Source: Bartonella krasnovii
GTDB lineage: Bacteria; Pseudomonadota; Alphaproteobacteria; Rhizobiales; Rhizobiaceae
Direction: 5' to 3'
DNA: 64,000 nt
Assembly: GCF_003606345.3 (NCBI RefSeq)
Contig: NZ_CP031844.2
Coordinates: forward strand, 62,001-126,000
Part shown: positions 19,418 to 29,608 of the stretch, in pieces
Layout of the letters: every line of letters begins with the position of its first letter
Position numbering within the stretch: the stretch's first letter is position 1
Notes under the pieces: model-generated
Database searches by the model: none
Told to the model about the DNA's origin: nothing
Seen by the model: only the letters and a program-made list of their open reading frames with translations
Program-made: the position numbers and the translations under genes

Positions 19418-20040
19418 AAAAACCATTTTTTCCATGGGAAAATCGTATGCCACATGTTGAAAGATCCAATGTTGTGGGTCTTTTTGGTGGTTCCTTTAAT
19501 CCGCCGCATGCGGGACATCTTCTTGTTGCAAAAACTGCTATTCGGCGTTTACATCTAGATCAGTTATGGTGGATGGTTAGTCCAGGAAATCCTTTAAAGG
19601 ATTGTACACAGTTACTTCCTTTAGAGGAGAGAATGCGATTAAGTTCTAAACTTATTGACCATTCAAAAATTCGCTTAACAGGTTTTGAGCAGGCTATAGG
19701 AAGCAAAGTATCAATAGATACGATTTTTCATATTCTAACCCATTACAGTGGCGTAAATTTTGTATGGATTATAGGGGCAGATAGTTTTACAACGATTCAT
19801 CATTGGTATCGATGGCGTGATATTGTCTCTATGCTTCCTATTGCAATTATTGACCGTCCTTTAGGCAATAAGGCAGCTCTCTTTTCTCCTATGGCACACA
19901 TTTATCGCCAGTTTCGTTTAGATGAGAGGAAAAGTGACCGCTTACCCTTTATAAAGCCACCAGTTTGGACATATTTGCATGGACCTTTATCTTTTCAATC
20001 TTCAACAAAGCTTCGTTTGAAGAAGAATGATTTTTCTTGA
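19414..20040 (+). CDS. nadD: Nicotinate-nucleotide adenylyltransferase NadD
   Basis: Adenylates nicotinate mononucleotide in NAD synthesis. The nucleotidyltransferase signature [11 protein letters not shown] is at residues 25-35 and the second signature appears as SSTKLR near the C-terminus. The TTG start at 19414 overlaps the proA stop; an alternative ATG at 19447 (MPHVERS) would still keep the whole domain. It sits next to rsfS and rlmH, the usual bacterial neighbourhood. Confidence 0.94.
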   Translation: MKKPFFPWENRMPHVERSNVVGLFGGSFNPPHAGHLLVAKTAIRRLHLDQLWWMVSPGNPLKDCTQLLPLEERMRLSSKLIDHSKIRLTGFEQAIGSKVSIDTIFHILTHYSGVNFVWIIGADSFTTIHHWYRWRDIVSMLPIAIIDRPLGNKAALFSPMAHIYRQFRLDERKSDRLPFIKPPVWTYLHGPLSFQSSTKLRLKKNDFS

Positions 20041-20108
20041 ATAATTTATGAGATTCTGCTTCTTTTTAGAGAAAGCTTTTTTACATACGACAATAATAAG
20101 AAAGGAAT

Positions 20109-20537
20109 ATGGATCTGAAAAACGTTGTACAAAACCACTCTTATGATCTTATGCCTTTAATAGAAAAAAAAGTTATTTCTGTTAAGGAGAGTCTTGAAAT
20201 TATTCTCAAGAGTTTAGAAGATACAAAAGCAGAAGATATTGTTGCTATTGATATTCAAGGAAAGTCATCTTTAGCTGATTATATGGTCATAGCTTCAGCA
20301 AATTCACAGCGTCATGTATCTTCTGTTGCTGATCATTTATTACGCACTTGGAAAGACAGTGGGCAGAAGCTTGCGCGTGTGGAAGGGCTTTCTGGAGGTG
20401 ATTGGGTGTTGATTGATACGGGTGATATTATCATTCACCTTTTTCGTCCAGAAATTCGTCTTTTTTATAATTTAGAAAAAATATGGATGGCTCCTGATTT
20501 AAACAATACAACATCGGTTCTCTTCGGAGATAATTAA
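20109..20537 (+). CDS. rsfS: Ribosomal silencing factor RsfS
   Basis: Binds uL14 and blocks subunit joining when nutrients are low. The 142-residue protein contains the RsfS/DUF143 pattern: ADYMVIASANSQRHVSSVAD, VEGLSGGDWVLID and IIHLFRPEIRLFYNLEKIW. The family domain starts at about residue 25, after a short extra N-terminus. The start at 20109 follows AAGGA. rlmH begins one base after the stop. Confidence 0.95.
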   Translation: MDLKNVVQNHSYDLMPLIEKKVISVKESLEIILKSLEDTKAEDIVAIDIQGKSSLADYMVIASANSQRHVSSVADHLLRTWKDSGQKLARVEGLSGGDWVLIDTGDIIIHLFRPEIRLFYNLEKIWMAPDLNNTTSVLFGDN

Positions 20538-20538
20538 A

Positions 20539-21021
20539 ATGCAAATTTCTATTTTTGCGGTTGGTCGTATGAAAAGTGGAGCAGAGCAAAAATTAGTTCA
20601 GCGTTATTTGGATCGTTTTTCTAAAAGTTCTGGAGCTGTAGGATTTCATTTAAAGAAGTTACAGGAGATACCAGAAAGTCGTGCTCAAACAGCGTGTCAA
20701 CGTATGGAAGAAGAGGGAAGGAGACTTGTTGAATTTTTACCTGAAAAATGTCGATTAATTGTGTTGGATGAGCGTGGAGAGTCGATTTCTTCAGCTGCTT
20801 TTGCTGAAAAATTAGGGTGTTATCGTGATGAAGGTGTTCGAGATATCATCATTGCTTTGGGGGGACCTGATGGGCATAATGAACAAATAAGGAATCGTGC
20901 TGATTTTCTGTTATCTTTTGGTTTTATGACATGGCCACATCAAATTGCACGTATTCTTCTTGCAGAACAACTGTATCGCGCTGTAACAATTGCAAATCAT
21001 CATCCATATCATCGTTTTTAA
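20539..21021 (+). CDS. rlmH: 23S rRNA pseudouridine-1915 N3-methyltransferase RlmH
   Basis: SPOUT-class enzyme methylating pseudouridine 1915 of 23S rRNA. The 160-residue length is standard. The trefoil-knot SAM site is visible as IIALGGPDGH followed by LSFGFMTWPHQIARILLAEQLYRA and the terminal HHPYHR. The start at 20539 has GGAGAT upstream inside the rsfS end, so it is likely translated from the same message. Confidence 0.96.
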   Translation: MQISIFAVGRMKSGAEQKLVQRYLDRFSKSSGAVGFHLKKLQEIPESRAQTACQRMEEEGRRLVEFLPEKCRLIVLDERGESISSAAFAEKLGCYRDEGVRDIIIALGGPDGHNEQIRNRADFLLSFGFMTWPHQIARILLAEQLYRAVTIANHHPYHRF

Positions 21022-21120
21022 ATATTTTTGTTCAATTTTTAGCACTTATTTATATATTTATTAATATAGTTTTAGCTGACACCATTTATAAAACATCTCT
21101 CGTGTATACGATGAGGTGTC

Positions 21121-22401
21121 ATGGTTAGGCAAATAAAAGAGCTTCTTCATAGAAAGATGCAATATTTATATGGGGAATGCGTGATATTTGTCATTCTGCT
21201 CTTGAGTATGTTTTTTTACTTTTCTGTATCGCATGCGGAAGATACAATGAATAGTACAGAAGCACACAAAGAATTAGGAGAAATTCGCCAAAATATTTCA
21301 CTTTCGCGTGAGCGTGTTGTTTTTCTTATGCGTCAGGTTGAGCATTTAAAAAAAGATCAACGTGTTTTGAGTGATGCACTCATAAAAGCTGCTCAAGAAG
21401 AACGTAAGGTTGCAGATGATATTGCTGAAAGAGAAGAAAAGCTTAAAAAAATGATAGGAAAGCGGGTACAAGTCTATCAAAATTTAAAAAGTCGTCGTAC
21501 TGAATTTGCAGAAGTTCTTGCAATTTTAGAACGTATGGGTTTGAATCCACCTCCAGCTCTTATGATACAGCCAGAGGATGTGTTGGCTTCTGTACGTAGT
21601 TCTGTTTTATTAGGGACTGTCATTCCTCAGATGCAAGAGAAAACACGAGATTTAACAGAGAAACTCAAGGAATTGACCAATTTAAGTAACTCCATTACTA
21701 CAGAATATACGGCGTTAAAAACAAAATTGCAAAGTCAAGCAGAGCAGCGAAAACGTCTAGAGCTTTTATTAGACAAGAAAAACAAACTACAAAAAAAATC
21801 AGAAAAAGAACTTACAGAACAGCAGCAAAAAAATATTGCTCTTGCTAAAAAAGCGCAGTCTTTGGAAGAATTGATTTTAGAGCTTGACCGTCAGTCAAAA
21901 CTTAGTTCTGATTCATCAATACAGATACGGAAAAGTTTACAATTTCTAGAGCAGTCTAATTTTGAAAGCCGAAAGGGTTCTTTACTTTTTCCTGTTTCAG
22001 GAAAAAGAATTCGATCTTCTCATAAGAATTCGCAGATTACGCGTTTTGGTGAAACGATAGAAACAGAGTCAGGGGCTATTGTTGTCGCGCCTGTAGATGC
22101 TTTTGTTGCTTTTGCTGGGCCATTTCGTTCTTACGGACAGTTAATCATTCTCAATGTCGGAAATGGTTATCATATTATTCTTACCGGAATGTCGAAAATT
22201 AATGTAAAACAGGGGCAGTTTGTTCTTTCAGGCGAGCCTCTAGGTATGATGGGGATGCAATTTATTGCAAATAGTGTCGCATTGGATATAGGAAAACCTT
22301 CTCCAATGCTTTACATTGAGTTTAGAAAGCAGGGAAAGCCTGTAAATCCAACTCCTTGGTGGCAGACTGAAAAAATGAGAAGGAGCCAAAATGATTCGTA
22401 A
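21121..22401 (+). CDS. EnvC-like murein hydrolase activator (coiled coil plus degenerate LytM)
   Basis: Predicted periplasmic regulator of amidases at the division site. Residues about 20-40 form a membrane or signal segment ending SVSHAE. Residues about 45-280 are heptad-rich coiled coil. The C-terminal 130 residues are an M23/LytM-like domain. Zinc ligands expected in active M23 enzymes are not visible: the HGxxYxH region reads VGNGYHIILTGMSKI and the final HFE motif reads LYIEFR. This matches non-catalytic EnvC-type activators. The start has GAGG a few bases upstream. The gene overlaps ctpA by 11 bp, a conserved pairing in alphaproteobacteria. Confidence 0.88.
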   Translation: MVRQIKELLHRKMQYLYGECVIFVILLLSMFFYFSVSHAEDTMNSTEAHKELGEIRQNISLSRERVVFLMRQVEHLKKDQRVLSDALIKAAQEERKVADDIAEREEKLKKMIGKRVQVYQNLKSRRTEFAEVLAILERMGLNPPPALMIQPEDVLASVRSSVLLGTVIPQMQEKTRDLTEKLKELTNLSNSITTEYTALKTKLQSQAEQRKRLELLLDKKNKLQKKSEKELTEQQQKNIALAKKAQSLEELILELDRQSKLSSDSSIQIRKSLQFLEQSNFESRKGSLLFPVSGKRIRSSHKNSQITRFGETIETESGAIVVAPVDAFVAFAGPFRSYGQLIILNVGNGYHIILTGMSKINVKQGQFVLSGEPLGMMGMQFIANSVALDIGKPSPMLYIEFRKQGKPVNPTPWWQTEKMRRSQNDS

Positions 22402-23701
22402 AGTTATTCTTTTGGTCGCTGGGGTATTGCTCGGCGCCTGTTCAATGATTATGGTGCAGTCTGTTGCTGCGAATAATGAAGATAACGCATATAAAAAATT
22501 GGCCATATTTGGCGATGTTTTTGAGCGCGTGCGTAAGCAATACGTCACGGTTCCAGATGATAAAAAGCTTATTGAAAATGCTATCAATGGTATGCTCACA
22601 TCACTAGATCCCCATTCATCTTATTTGAATGCTGAAGAAGCTAAAGATATGCGGGATTCTACGAAAGGAGAATTCGGAGGTCTTGGTATTGAAGTCACTA
22701 TGGAAAAAAACTTAATTAAAGTTGTTTCTCCGATGGATGATACACCCGCTTCAAAAGCAGGTATTCTAGCAGGAGATTTGATTTCAAAAATTGACGATGT
22801 ACAAACAAATGGTCAAACATTGAATGAAGCTGTTAATAAGATGCGAGGGGCTCCTGGAACGCCAATTACCTTGACAATTATTCGTTCTGGCGTTGATAAG
22901 CCATTTGAAGTTAAGATTATTCGTGATATTATCAAGGTAAAAGCGGTGAAATATCGCGTTGAGAGTGATATTGGATATTTAAGAGTCATCCAGTTTTCTG
23001 AGCAGACATTGGGTAATCTTCTGGCAGCTATTAAAGATATTCAATCTAAAATTCCTGAAGATAAACTAAAAGGTTACGTCCTTGATTTGCGGCTTAATCC
23101 TGGTGGACTTTTAGATCAGGCTGTTAATGTTGCGAGTGCTTTTCTCAATAAAGGTGAGATTGTGTCGACTCGTGGACGCAAAAAGAGTGATGTAACAAGA
23201 TTTGATGCCAAGCCTGGAGATGTTACCAATGGAAAACCACTCATTGTGCTTATTAATGGTGGTTCGGCAAGTGCTTCCGAAATTGTTGCGGGTGCCCTAC
23301 AAGATCATCGTCGTGCAACAGTTTTAGGGACGCAGTCTTTTGGTAAAGGATCTGTTCAAACGATTATTCCTTTGGGTGAAAATGGCGCTTTACGCTTAAC
23401 AACAGCACTTTATTACACGCCATCTGGTACTTCTATTCAAGGAACAGGAATTACACCTGATATTATTGTAGAGCAGCCACTTCCTGAAAAATATAAGGGT
23501 TATGATGTAAAAGTTGGTGAGTCTGCCTTAAAAGGGCATATCAAGGGAAAACGAGAAAGCAATAAAGGATCTGGTTCAGCTGCTTTTGTTCCAAAGGACC
23601 CTAAGGATGATATTCAATTGAATGAGGCTTATAAACTGTTGCGGGGTGAGATGGCAAATGCGGCATTTCCACCAGACCCCAATAAGGATATATTAAAGTG
23701 A
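22391..23701 (+). CDS. ctpA: Carboxy-terminal processing protease CtpA (S41)
   Basis: Periplasmic PDZ serine protease cutting C-termini of envelope proteins. The 436 residues begin with a signal or anchor segment (MIRKVILLVAGVLLGACSMI). A PDZ domain spans about residues 95-175 (GGLGIEV, AGDLI). The S41 catalytic domain spans about 190-360, with Ser in SASASEI (292-298) and Lys319 in SFGKGSVQ. The last 70 residues are charged and low in complexity. An AAGGAG site precedes ATG 22391. In B. bacilliformis ctpA lies upstream of ialAB, and the same order is seen here. Confidence 0.95.
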   Translation: MIRKVILLVAGVLLGACSMIMVQSVAANNEDNAYKKLAIFGDVFERVRKQYVTVPDDKKLIENAINGMLTSLDPHSSYLNAEEAKDMRDSTKGEFGGLGIEVTMEKNLIKVVSPMDDTPASKAGILAGDLISKIDDVQTNGQTLNEAVNKMRGAPGTPITLTIIRSGVDKPFEVKIIRDIIKVKAVKYRVESDIGYLRVIQFSEQTLGNLLAAIKDIQSKIPEDKLKGYVLDLRLNPGGLLDQAVNVASAFLNKGEIVSTRGRKKSDVTRFDAKPGDVTNGKPLIVLINGGSASASEIVAGALQDHRRATVLGTQSFGKGSVQTIIPLGENGALRLTTALYYTPSGTSIQGTGITPDIIVEQPLPEKYKGYDVKVGESALKGHIKGKRESNKGSGSAAFVPKDPKDDIQLNEAYKLLRGEMANAAFPPDPNKDILK

Positions 23702-23741
23702 GAAATGATATCGATAGCTTGCGCGCTTTTGAGGAATATAA

Positions 23742-24263
23742 ATGGATGCAGATGTTAACTTGAAGAGTCTTCCTTATCGCAAATGTGTTGGAATTGTTGT
23801 CTTTAATCATGAGGGTCAAGTTTGGGTTGGACGCCGTTTAATGGCGCCAGCTCATGCAGATATTGACGGATCTCATCGTTGGCAGCTTCCTCAAGGAGGA
23901 ATTGATGAAGATGAAAAACCATTAGAGGCAGCATATCGAGAACTTTATGAAGAAACGGGTATTCGGTCTGTGAAGTTGATTAAAGAAGCACAAAATTGGT
24001 TCCATTATGATTTTCCACAAGAACTTGTTGCGTGCACATTAAGCAATAAATATCGTGGGCAAACGCAAAAATGGTTTGCTTTCCAGTTTATAGGAGAGCT
24101 CTCTGAAATCGTGATTAATCCTCCACCAGATGGCAATAAAGCGGAATTCGATCAATGGAAATGGATTGATCTAGAAGCTCTCCCTTCGATTGCTGTTCCT
24201 TTTAAAAAGCATGTTTATATGAGAGTTGTTAGCGAATTTCGAGGTAGCTTTGGGTCATTATAA
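23742..24263 (+). CDS. ialA: (Di)nucleoside polyphosphate hydrolase / RNA pyrophosphohydrolase IalA
   Basis: Nudix hydrolase known in Bartonella as invasion-associated IalA and orthologous to RppH/NudH. It cleaves dinucleoside polyphosphates and may remove pyrophosphate from mRNA 5' ends. The Nudix box spans residues 52-74, with G52, E58, R66-E67, E70-E71 and G73 all present. Flanking RppH features are VGRRLMAP and HRWQLPQGG. The 173-residue length is typical. It lies 40 bp after ctpA and 108 bp before ialB, reproducing the ialAB locus that increases erythrocyte invasion when moved into E. coli (known for B. bacilliformis). Confidence 0.95.
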   Translation: MDADVNLKSLPYRKCVGIVVFNHEGQVWVGRRLMAPAHADIDGSHRWQLPQGGIDEDEKPLEAAYRELYEETGIRSVKLIKEAQNWFHYDFPQELVACTLSNKYRGQTQKWFAFQFIGELSEIVINPPPDGNKAEFDQWKWIDLEALPSIAVPFKKHVYMRVVSEFRGSFGSL

Positions 24264-24371
24264 AAGCTATATGACTATGAGAAAGCTTTTTTTATGAAGA
24301 TGCTTTATATGATGTATATTATTTATAGATGATAAACATGTTTCTCTTTATGTAAAGAACAGGAATATAAA

Positions 24372-24932
24372 ATGAAAAAGTTATTTAATTTACTGATAGT
24401 TTGTACTCTCTTGAGTATTTCATCTGTTGCTTTTGCAACAAATTCAAAGCCTTCTGCAGCAAAAGAGGCAGCAGCGACATTACCAAATGGAGCTTCTTCT
24501 TTGACTGAAACCTATGGCTTGTGGACCATTAACTGTGGATTACAAGAAGGGAAAAAAGTTTGCTTTATGCATCGTCAAGAAGTGAATGAGCAGGGGCGTG
24601 TTGTTGTGGCTATGACCCTTATTCTTAATGGTGAGGGTGTTGTATCGGGTAATTTAACAGTTCCTTTTGGCATTTTAGTTTCTAAGCCTGTTCGTTTACA
24701 AGTCGATGACGGAAAAGCTGTTATTGAAACCGGTATCCGGACTTGTATGCCAGCAGGTTGTATGGTTCCAGTTGTTTTTGATAAAAGTCACGTAGCAGCT
24801 TTACGTGCTGGAAAACAATTAAAGTTAGCGATGACAATTGCTGCTGCAGGTGAACCACCTTTGAATGATTTGTTTGTTCAGCTAAATGGTTTTAGTAATG
24901 CTCTTAATCGTTTAACTGCTTTGCAGAAGTAA
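24372..24932 (+). CDS. ialB: Invasion-associated protein IalB
   Basis: Secreted or envelope protein linked to erythrocyte entry in Bartonella. The 186 residues start with a signal peptide (MKKLFNLLIVCTLLSISSVAFA). The mature protein has the IalB layout: YGLWTINC with a second Cys ten residues on (KKVC), a C-x4-C pair (CMPAGC) and LNGFSNALNRL at the end. An ACAGGAAT site precedes ATG 24372. The gene is followed immediately by a strong terminator, so it ends the cluster. A diverged paralogue lies at 12257, next to the adhesin. Confidence 0.95.
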   Translation: MKKLFNLLIVCTLLSISSVAFATNSKPSAAKEAAATLPNGASSLTETYGLWTINCGLQEGKKVCFMHRQEVNEQGRVVVAMTLILNGEGVVSGNLTVPFGILVSKPVRLQVDDGKAVIETGIRTCMPAGCMVPVVFDKSHVAALRAGKQLKLAMTIAAAGEPPLNDLFVQLNGFSNALNRLTALQK

Positions 24933-24940
24933 TTTTAAAA

Positions 24941-24973
24941 ATAAAAGCGGCCTTTTAAGGCCGCTTTTATTTT
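24941..24973 (+). terminator. Intrinsic terminator after ialB
   Basis: Perfect 12-bp inverted repeat ATAAAAGCGGCC / GGCCGCTTTTAT (24941-24952 and 24959-24970) with a 6-base loop, followed by TTT. It lies 9 bp after the ialB stop. Confidence 0.95.
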
Positions 24974-25263
24974 GTGCATATAGATTGATTATTAAAGCAA
25001 TGAGATTTAAGATTGGCTCTATAATTCAGTGCTTTTAAAGTTTTCAGATTATTTTCTATTTTTTCTATTTTCATTGCGCTATTTTTAATTTTAATATTTG
25101 TTTTCTTGGGTAATCATTATCAAATAGATAAGATGAAAAATCTGGACTATTTAGTTTTTATTCATGAGATTTTGGAATATAAAACTATTATTTAATATAC
25201 AGATTCATTTTAATAAAGACTTTCTATACGCTTTTCTGTTTCCTTGATTGAAAGGGATAACGC

Positions 25264-25557
25264 ATGGTTTATGCATTGCTTCAAACGCTTGATTTGATTT
25301 TTAATCTTTATATTTATATTTTAATCGCTAGTGTCGTTTTTTCTTGGCTTTATGTCTTTAATATCATAAATCCGCGCAATCGCTTTGTTGTTTTGATAGG
25401 AAGCTTTCTATATCGCCTTACAAATCCCATTCTAAACCCTATCCGGCAGATTTTACCAAATTTGGGAACAATTGATATTTCGCCTATGGTGGTGTTCATT
25501 ATTATTTATTTTATTCGTAATTTTATGTGGCGCGCTTACATAAATATGTATTTATAG
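25264..25557 (+). CDS. YggT family membrane protein
   Basis: A 97-residue integral membrane protein of the YggT family, with two hydrophobic segments (about residues 10-35 and 75-93) separated by the conserved NPRNRFV...[20 protein letters not shown] stretch. The function in this organism is unknown; related proteins occur near cell-division or pyrroline-5-carboxylate reductase genes. ATG 25264 follows a GGGATAACGC site. The DUF167 gene starts 22 bp later; this yggT-yggU pairing is widespread. Confidence 0.9.
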   Translation: MVYALLQTLDLIFNLYIYILIASVVFSWLYVFNIINPRNRFVVLIGSFLYRLTNPILNPIRQILPNLGTIDISPMVVFIIIYFIRNFMWRAYINMYL

Positions 25558-25579
25558 AAATATGATTTAAGGCAAATAC

Positions 25580-25894
25580 ATGTTTTATCAGGTTGATAAA
25601 AATAACTTGATTTTGTTTGTATATCTCATTCCCAAATCATCCGTTGACAAAATAATAGGGATTGAATGTAAGGATGGTGAGAAACAATACCTGGTTATAC
25701 GCCTTCGTTCTGTTCCTGAAGATGGAAAAGCAAATAAAGCTCTCATTAAATTTCTTGCAAAGCAGTGGAAAATTCCATCTTCTTCTATTTTTCTGAAAAG
25801 CGGAGCAACATCTCGCTACAAACAGCTTTATTTTTCAACACATTTAGAAGAGCTAAAGCAGAAATGGCAATCTTTTAAAGATTGTATATCGTAG
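25580..25894 (+). CDS. DUF167 / YggU family protein
   Basis: A 104-residue cytoplasmic protein of the DUF167 (YggU) family. The diagnostic stretch is LRSVPEDGKANKALIKFLAKQW followed by the SGATSRYKQL loop. Biochemical role unknown. It is probably co-transcribed with the upstream yggT gene and ends at a terminator shared with ppa on the other strand. Confidence 0.9.
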   Translation: MFYQVDKNNLILFVYLIPKSSVDKIIGIECKDGEKQYLVIRLRSVPEDGKANKALIKFLAKQWKIPSSSIFLKSGATSRYKQLYFSTHLEELKQKWQSFKDCIS

Positions 25895-25907
25895 AAAAAA
25901 TAAATAG

Positions 25908-25936
25908 TAAAGCCTATTAAAAATAGGCTTTATTTT
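25908..25936. terminator. Bidirectional terminator between DUF167 gene and ppa
   Basis: Perfect 11-bp inverted repeat TAAAGCCTATT / AATAGGCTTTA (25908-25918 and 25922-25932) with a 3-base loop. It is T-rich on the plus-strand side and A-rich upstream, so it can serve both convergent genes. Confidence 0.88.
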
Positions 25937-25946
25937 ATTAAAATTA

Positions 25947-26477
25947 TTATATTTTTTCATTGCGCTCAACAGCTTGCTTAATGAGTTCATGCGCAAAATT
26001 TTTATCGCGCCACCCTTCAATTTTAGCCCATTTTCCAGGTTCCAAATCTTTATAATGCTTGAAAAAATGTTCAATTTGTTGGAGCGTAATTTCAGGCAGG
26101 TCTGTATAATCATGAATATTGATATAACGTTTTGTTAATTTTGGCGTTGGAATGGCAATAATTTTTTCATCTTTACCACCATCATCTTCCATCATTAAAG
26201 CCCCGATGGGGCGAACATTGATCACACAACCAGGCATAAGTGGACGGGTATTACAGATAAGGACATCAATAGGATCACCATCATCTGAAAGCGTATGGGG
26301 GACAAAACCATAATTTCCAGGATAAACCATTGAGGTATGAAGAAAACGGTCAACAAATAATGCGCCCGACTTTTTATCCATCTCATATTTTATTGGTTGA
26401 CCACCAAGAGAAACTTCCACGATAACATTAATATCTTCTGGTGGGTTTTTGCCTACGGGTATTTCCTTAATATTCAT
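25947..26477 (-). CDS. ppa: Inorganic pyrophosphatase (family I)
   Basis: Hydrolyses pyrophosphate to phosphate, driving biosynthetic reactions. The 176-residue length is normal for family I. The active-site signature DDGDPIDVL is present along with [21 protein letters not shown] and the lysine-rich metal-site segment. An AAAGGATG site precedes ATG 26477 on the minus strand. typA lies 65 bp upstream in the same direction, so the two may share a transcript. Confidence 0.96.
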   Translation of the reverse strand: MNIKEIPVGKNPPEDINVIVEVSLGGQPIKYEMDKKSGALFVDRFLHTSMVYPGNYGFVPHTLSDDGDPIDVLICNTRPLMPGCVINVRPIGALMMEDDGGKDEKIIAIPTPKLTKRYINIHDYTDLPEITLQQIEHFFKHYKDLEPGKWAKIEGWRDKNFAHELIKQAVERNEKI

Positions 26478-26542
26478 AGAGACATCCTTTCTGGGATAAA
26501 GTGAGGCTTACAATCAAATATTTTACCAAAGAGATTATGCAA

Positions 26543-28369
26543 TTAGCTTGAAATTGATGCCCGTGTTTTTTCAAAACGTTTACGTTCATTAGGATCAAGA
26601 TAAAGTTTGCGGAGACGAATATTTTTAGGGGTAACCTCCACAAGTTCATCATCTTGTATCCACGATAGGGCACGTTCTAATGTCATTTTAATAGGAGGCG
26701 TTAACTTTACAGCTTCATCTTTTCCAGAAGCGCGCATATTGGTGAGTTTTTTTCCTTTTAACACATTGACTTCTAAGTCGTTATCGCGTGAGTGTATGCC
26801 AATAATCATCCCTTGATAGACTTTCACACCGGCATCAATGATCATGGGGCCACGATCTTCAAGGTTAAAAAGAGCATAAGCAACAGATTCACCGTTGTCA
26901 TTTGAAATCATAACACCATTAACACGACCAGCAATGTCCCCTTTATAAGGTTCATAAGCATGGAAAAGGCGGTTCATAATGGCCGTACCACGAGTATCCG
27001 TTAAAAGTTCAGATTGATAACCAATGAGTCCACGGGTGGGCGCATAAAAAACAAGGCGGACACGATTACCTCCAGAAGGGCGTAATTCCACCATTTCACC
27101 TTTACGTTCAGACATTTTTTGTACAACAGTACCGGAATATTCTTCATCAACATCGATAACAACTTCTTCTATTGGTTCAAGAATTGTTCCATTTTCACCC
27201 TTTTGCATTACCACACGTGGACGTGAAACACTAAGTTCAAATCCTTCACGGCGCATATTTTCGATGAGAACTGCAAGTTGTAATTCTCCTCGCCCTGAAA
27301 CGTAGAAAGAATCTTTATCGGCTGATTCTTCAATTTTAAGCGCGACATTGCCTTCTGCTTCTTTTAACAAACGGTCACGGATAACACGGCTTGTTACTTT
27401 ATCTCCTTCCGTTCCAGCAAGGGGACTATCGTTAACAAGAAAACTCATCGTAACAGTAGGAGGATCAATTGGTTGGGCAGTAAGGGGGGCATTGACAGCT
27501 GGATCACAAAAAGTATCGGCAACGGTACCTTTTTGTAAACCTGCAATCGCAACAATATCACCAGCATGTCCTTCTTCAATAGGTTGCCGTTCTAAACCAC
27601 GAAATGCCAAAATTTTTGAGATACGTCCAGTTTCTAGAAGTTTTCCATCTTGCCCAAGAACCTTAACATTTTGATTGGGCTTTAGAGAACCGGAATGAAT
27701 ACGGCCTGTAATAATTCGTCCCAAAAACGGATCTGCTTCAAGAATAGTTCCAATCATGCGGAATGGTCCTTCTGCGACACGAGGAGAAGGAACATGCCGT
27801 GTTACAAGATCAAATAAAGGACTGAGTCCTTGATCTTTGGGGCCTTCTGGCGCTTCAGCCATCCATCCATCGCGCCCAGATCCATAAAGAATGGGAAAAT
27901 CAAGCTGTTCGTCGGTTGCATCAAGAGCGGCAAAAAGGTCAAAGGCCTCATTAATGACTTCATCAACACGTGCATCCGGTCGGTCAATTTTATTAATAGC
28001 AACAATAGGGCGCAATCCTACTTTTAATGCTTTACCAACGACAAATTTTGTTTGTGGCATGGGGCCTTCAGCAGCATCAACAAGTACGATGGCACCATCA
28101 ACCATGTTTAGAATACGCTCAACTTCTCCACCAAAATCGGCATGTCCTGGTGTATCAACAATATTAATTCGGGTATCTTTCCAAACAACAGATGTCACTT
28201 TCGCTAGAATTGTAATTCCTCGCTCTTTTTCAATATCGTTTGAATCCATCATACGTTCGCTTGTACGCTGATTATCCCGGAAGTTTCCTGATTGCTTGAG
28301 AAGTCCGTCTACAAGCGTTGTTTTCCCATGGTCAACGTGGGCAATGATGGCAATGTTACGCAATTGCAT
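26543..28369 (-). CDS. typA: Translational GTPase TypA/BipA
   Basis: Ribosome-associated GTPase of the EF-G superfamily, linked to ribosome assembly and stress adaptation. The 608 residues carry G1 [10 protein letters not shown], switch region RGITI, G3 DTPGHADF and G4 NKIDRP. Domain II, the EF-G-like domains and the BipA C-terminal domain follow, the last containing [18 protein letters not shown]. The start ([15 protein letters not shown]) has an AAGAAG site upstream. A long gap lies in front of it. Confidence 0.96.
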   Translation of the reverse strand: MQLRNIAIIAHVDHGKTTLVDGLLKQSGNFRDNQRTSERMMDSNDIEKERGITILAKVTSVVWKDTRINIVDTPGHADFGGEVERILNMVDGAIVLVDAAEGPMPQTKFVVGKALKVGLRPIVAINKIDRPDARVDEVINEAFDLFAALDATDEQLDFPILYGSGRDGWMAEAPEGPKDQGLSPLFDLVTRHVPSPRVAEGPFRMIGTILEADPFLGRIITGRIHSGSLKPNQNVKVLGQDGKLLETGRISKILAFRGLERQPIEEGHAGDIVAIAGLQKGTVADTFCDPAVNAPLTAQPIDPPTVTMSFLVNDSPLAGTEGDKVTSRVIRDRLLKEAEGNVALKIEESADKDSFYVSGRGELQLAVLIENMRREGFELSVSRPRVVMQKGENGTILEPIEEVVIDVDEEYSGTVVQKMSERKGEMVELRPSGGNRVRLVFYAPTRGLIGYQSELLTDTRGTAIMNRLFHAYEPYKGDIAGRVNGVMISNDNGESVAYALFNLEDRGPMIIDAGVKVYQGMIIGIHSRDNDLEVNVLKGKKLTNMRASGKDEAVKLTPPIKMTLERALSWIQDDELVEVTPKNIRLRKLYLDPNERKRFEKTRASISS

Positions 28370-29608
28370 AAATTTTCTTCTTTTCGTTTAATGAAATTCC
28401 ATTTGAGGCAAAGTCTTTACATTCTTTGCCTGACTGTTAAAAAAACCTTTTACATGTTTTTTTATAACTTTGGAAGATAGAGACCATATTTTTATGGCAA
28501 AACGATTTATCCAAGTCTTTAATGCGCTATGAAGCCTCAATTGCTGAAGTTTCATAAAAGAACTATAGTATGTTGAGTGTTTTATTCTTGAGCTAAGAAT
28601 TGTCCATAAATCACTGTCAATTGGATCTTTATTGATATGACACAAGGAATTTATGGAAACGGCTTTTAAAGAATAAATAAATGTAAAACTAGATGTGTCA
28701 TACTTTATTGTTTTGCAAAGAGATTGATAAAAATCCGAGAATATCTTTAAATCTATTGACAACTTTATGACATCGTTATTCCCAATAAAGTTTTTGCTTC
28801 TACTGGAGTTTGTTAATCAACATTCAGATTTAATGCAGCCGCATATTTGAGATAAATATCGGGACAATTAAGAATTTTATAAGAAGTTCTAATTTTTATA
28901 TGCCAATTTAGAGGAAGAGCTACGATCTGTTTGATTTATTTATGAAACGGAAACACAGCTTTATTTAGAAAAAATATGAAGATATCAAAGAAAAATTCTT
29001 CTCTTTTCTGTTATTTTTAATTTACACGTATGACTTCAAAAGCATCTCAAAAAAATTTATTTTAAACCATTGAGATTGATGTATCGCCTATACTTTTTGC
29101 TTATCATACTTTATAGAATGATACGTCTCATGCAAATAGAACGATCGAAAAAGAATACACGTATTATTACACACTTATATCTTCTTTTAAAGAGAGATAC
29201 CTGAATATCACTCATCCATTTCATGATAAGACCAATGAATGCTATAATAAACGTTAATGGTGTATTATAAACGCCCTTGTGAAGCGTATAAAAGCCCATT
29301 GTTGACTCCTCTATATCATTTTTTCAGCTGTCAATATTGCGACAACTTTTGCATTTGAAAGAGGACATAAGAAGTATGTTACTTCTTTCTTGAATAATTT
29401 TCCATCCACATACTTATCACGCTTGTGACCGGCAAGAAGAAGATGACTTTAATTGATATAATATGAGAATAAGAAGACTTATGATGACATAATTTTACGG
29501 TACTCGGAGCTATTATTCGAATATAAAAACGATGAATTATCATTATAAACAATGTATTATCTGTGAAACCAATGATTGTATTAGAAAACAAATAATAGAG
29601 CTTATGCT
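28370..29608. other. Gene-free AT-rich gap between typA and mgtE
   Basis: About 1.2 kb without a supportable gene. A short perfect inverted repeat AGGCAAAG / CTTTGCCT (28406-28413 and 28424-28431) lies in the likely typA leader. The longest open frames (minus 28388-28762 and 29379-29591) lack ribosome-binding sites and recognisable motifs. No tRNA cloverleaf was seen. It may be the eroded remains of lost genes, common in Bartonella. Confidence 0.45.

Noticed and set aside
28388..28762. 124-codon minus-strand frame upstream of typA
   Set aside because: TTG start without ribosome site, no recognisable domain, Ser/Lys/Ile-rich composition as expected for AT-rich random DNA.
29379..29591. 70-codon minus-strand frame in the typA-mgtE gap
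   Set aside because: No ribosome-binding site or motif; composition like non-coding DNA.
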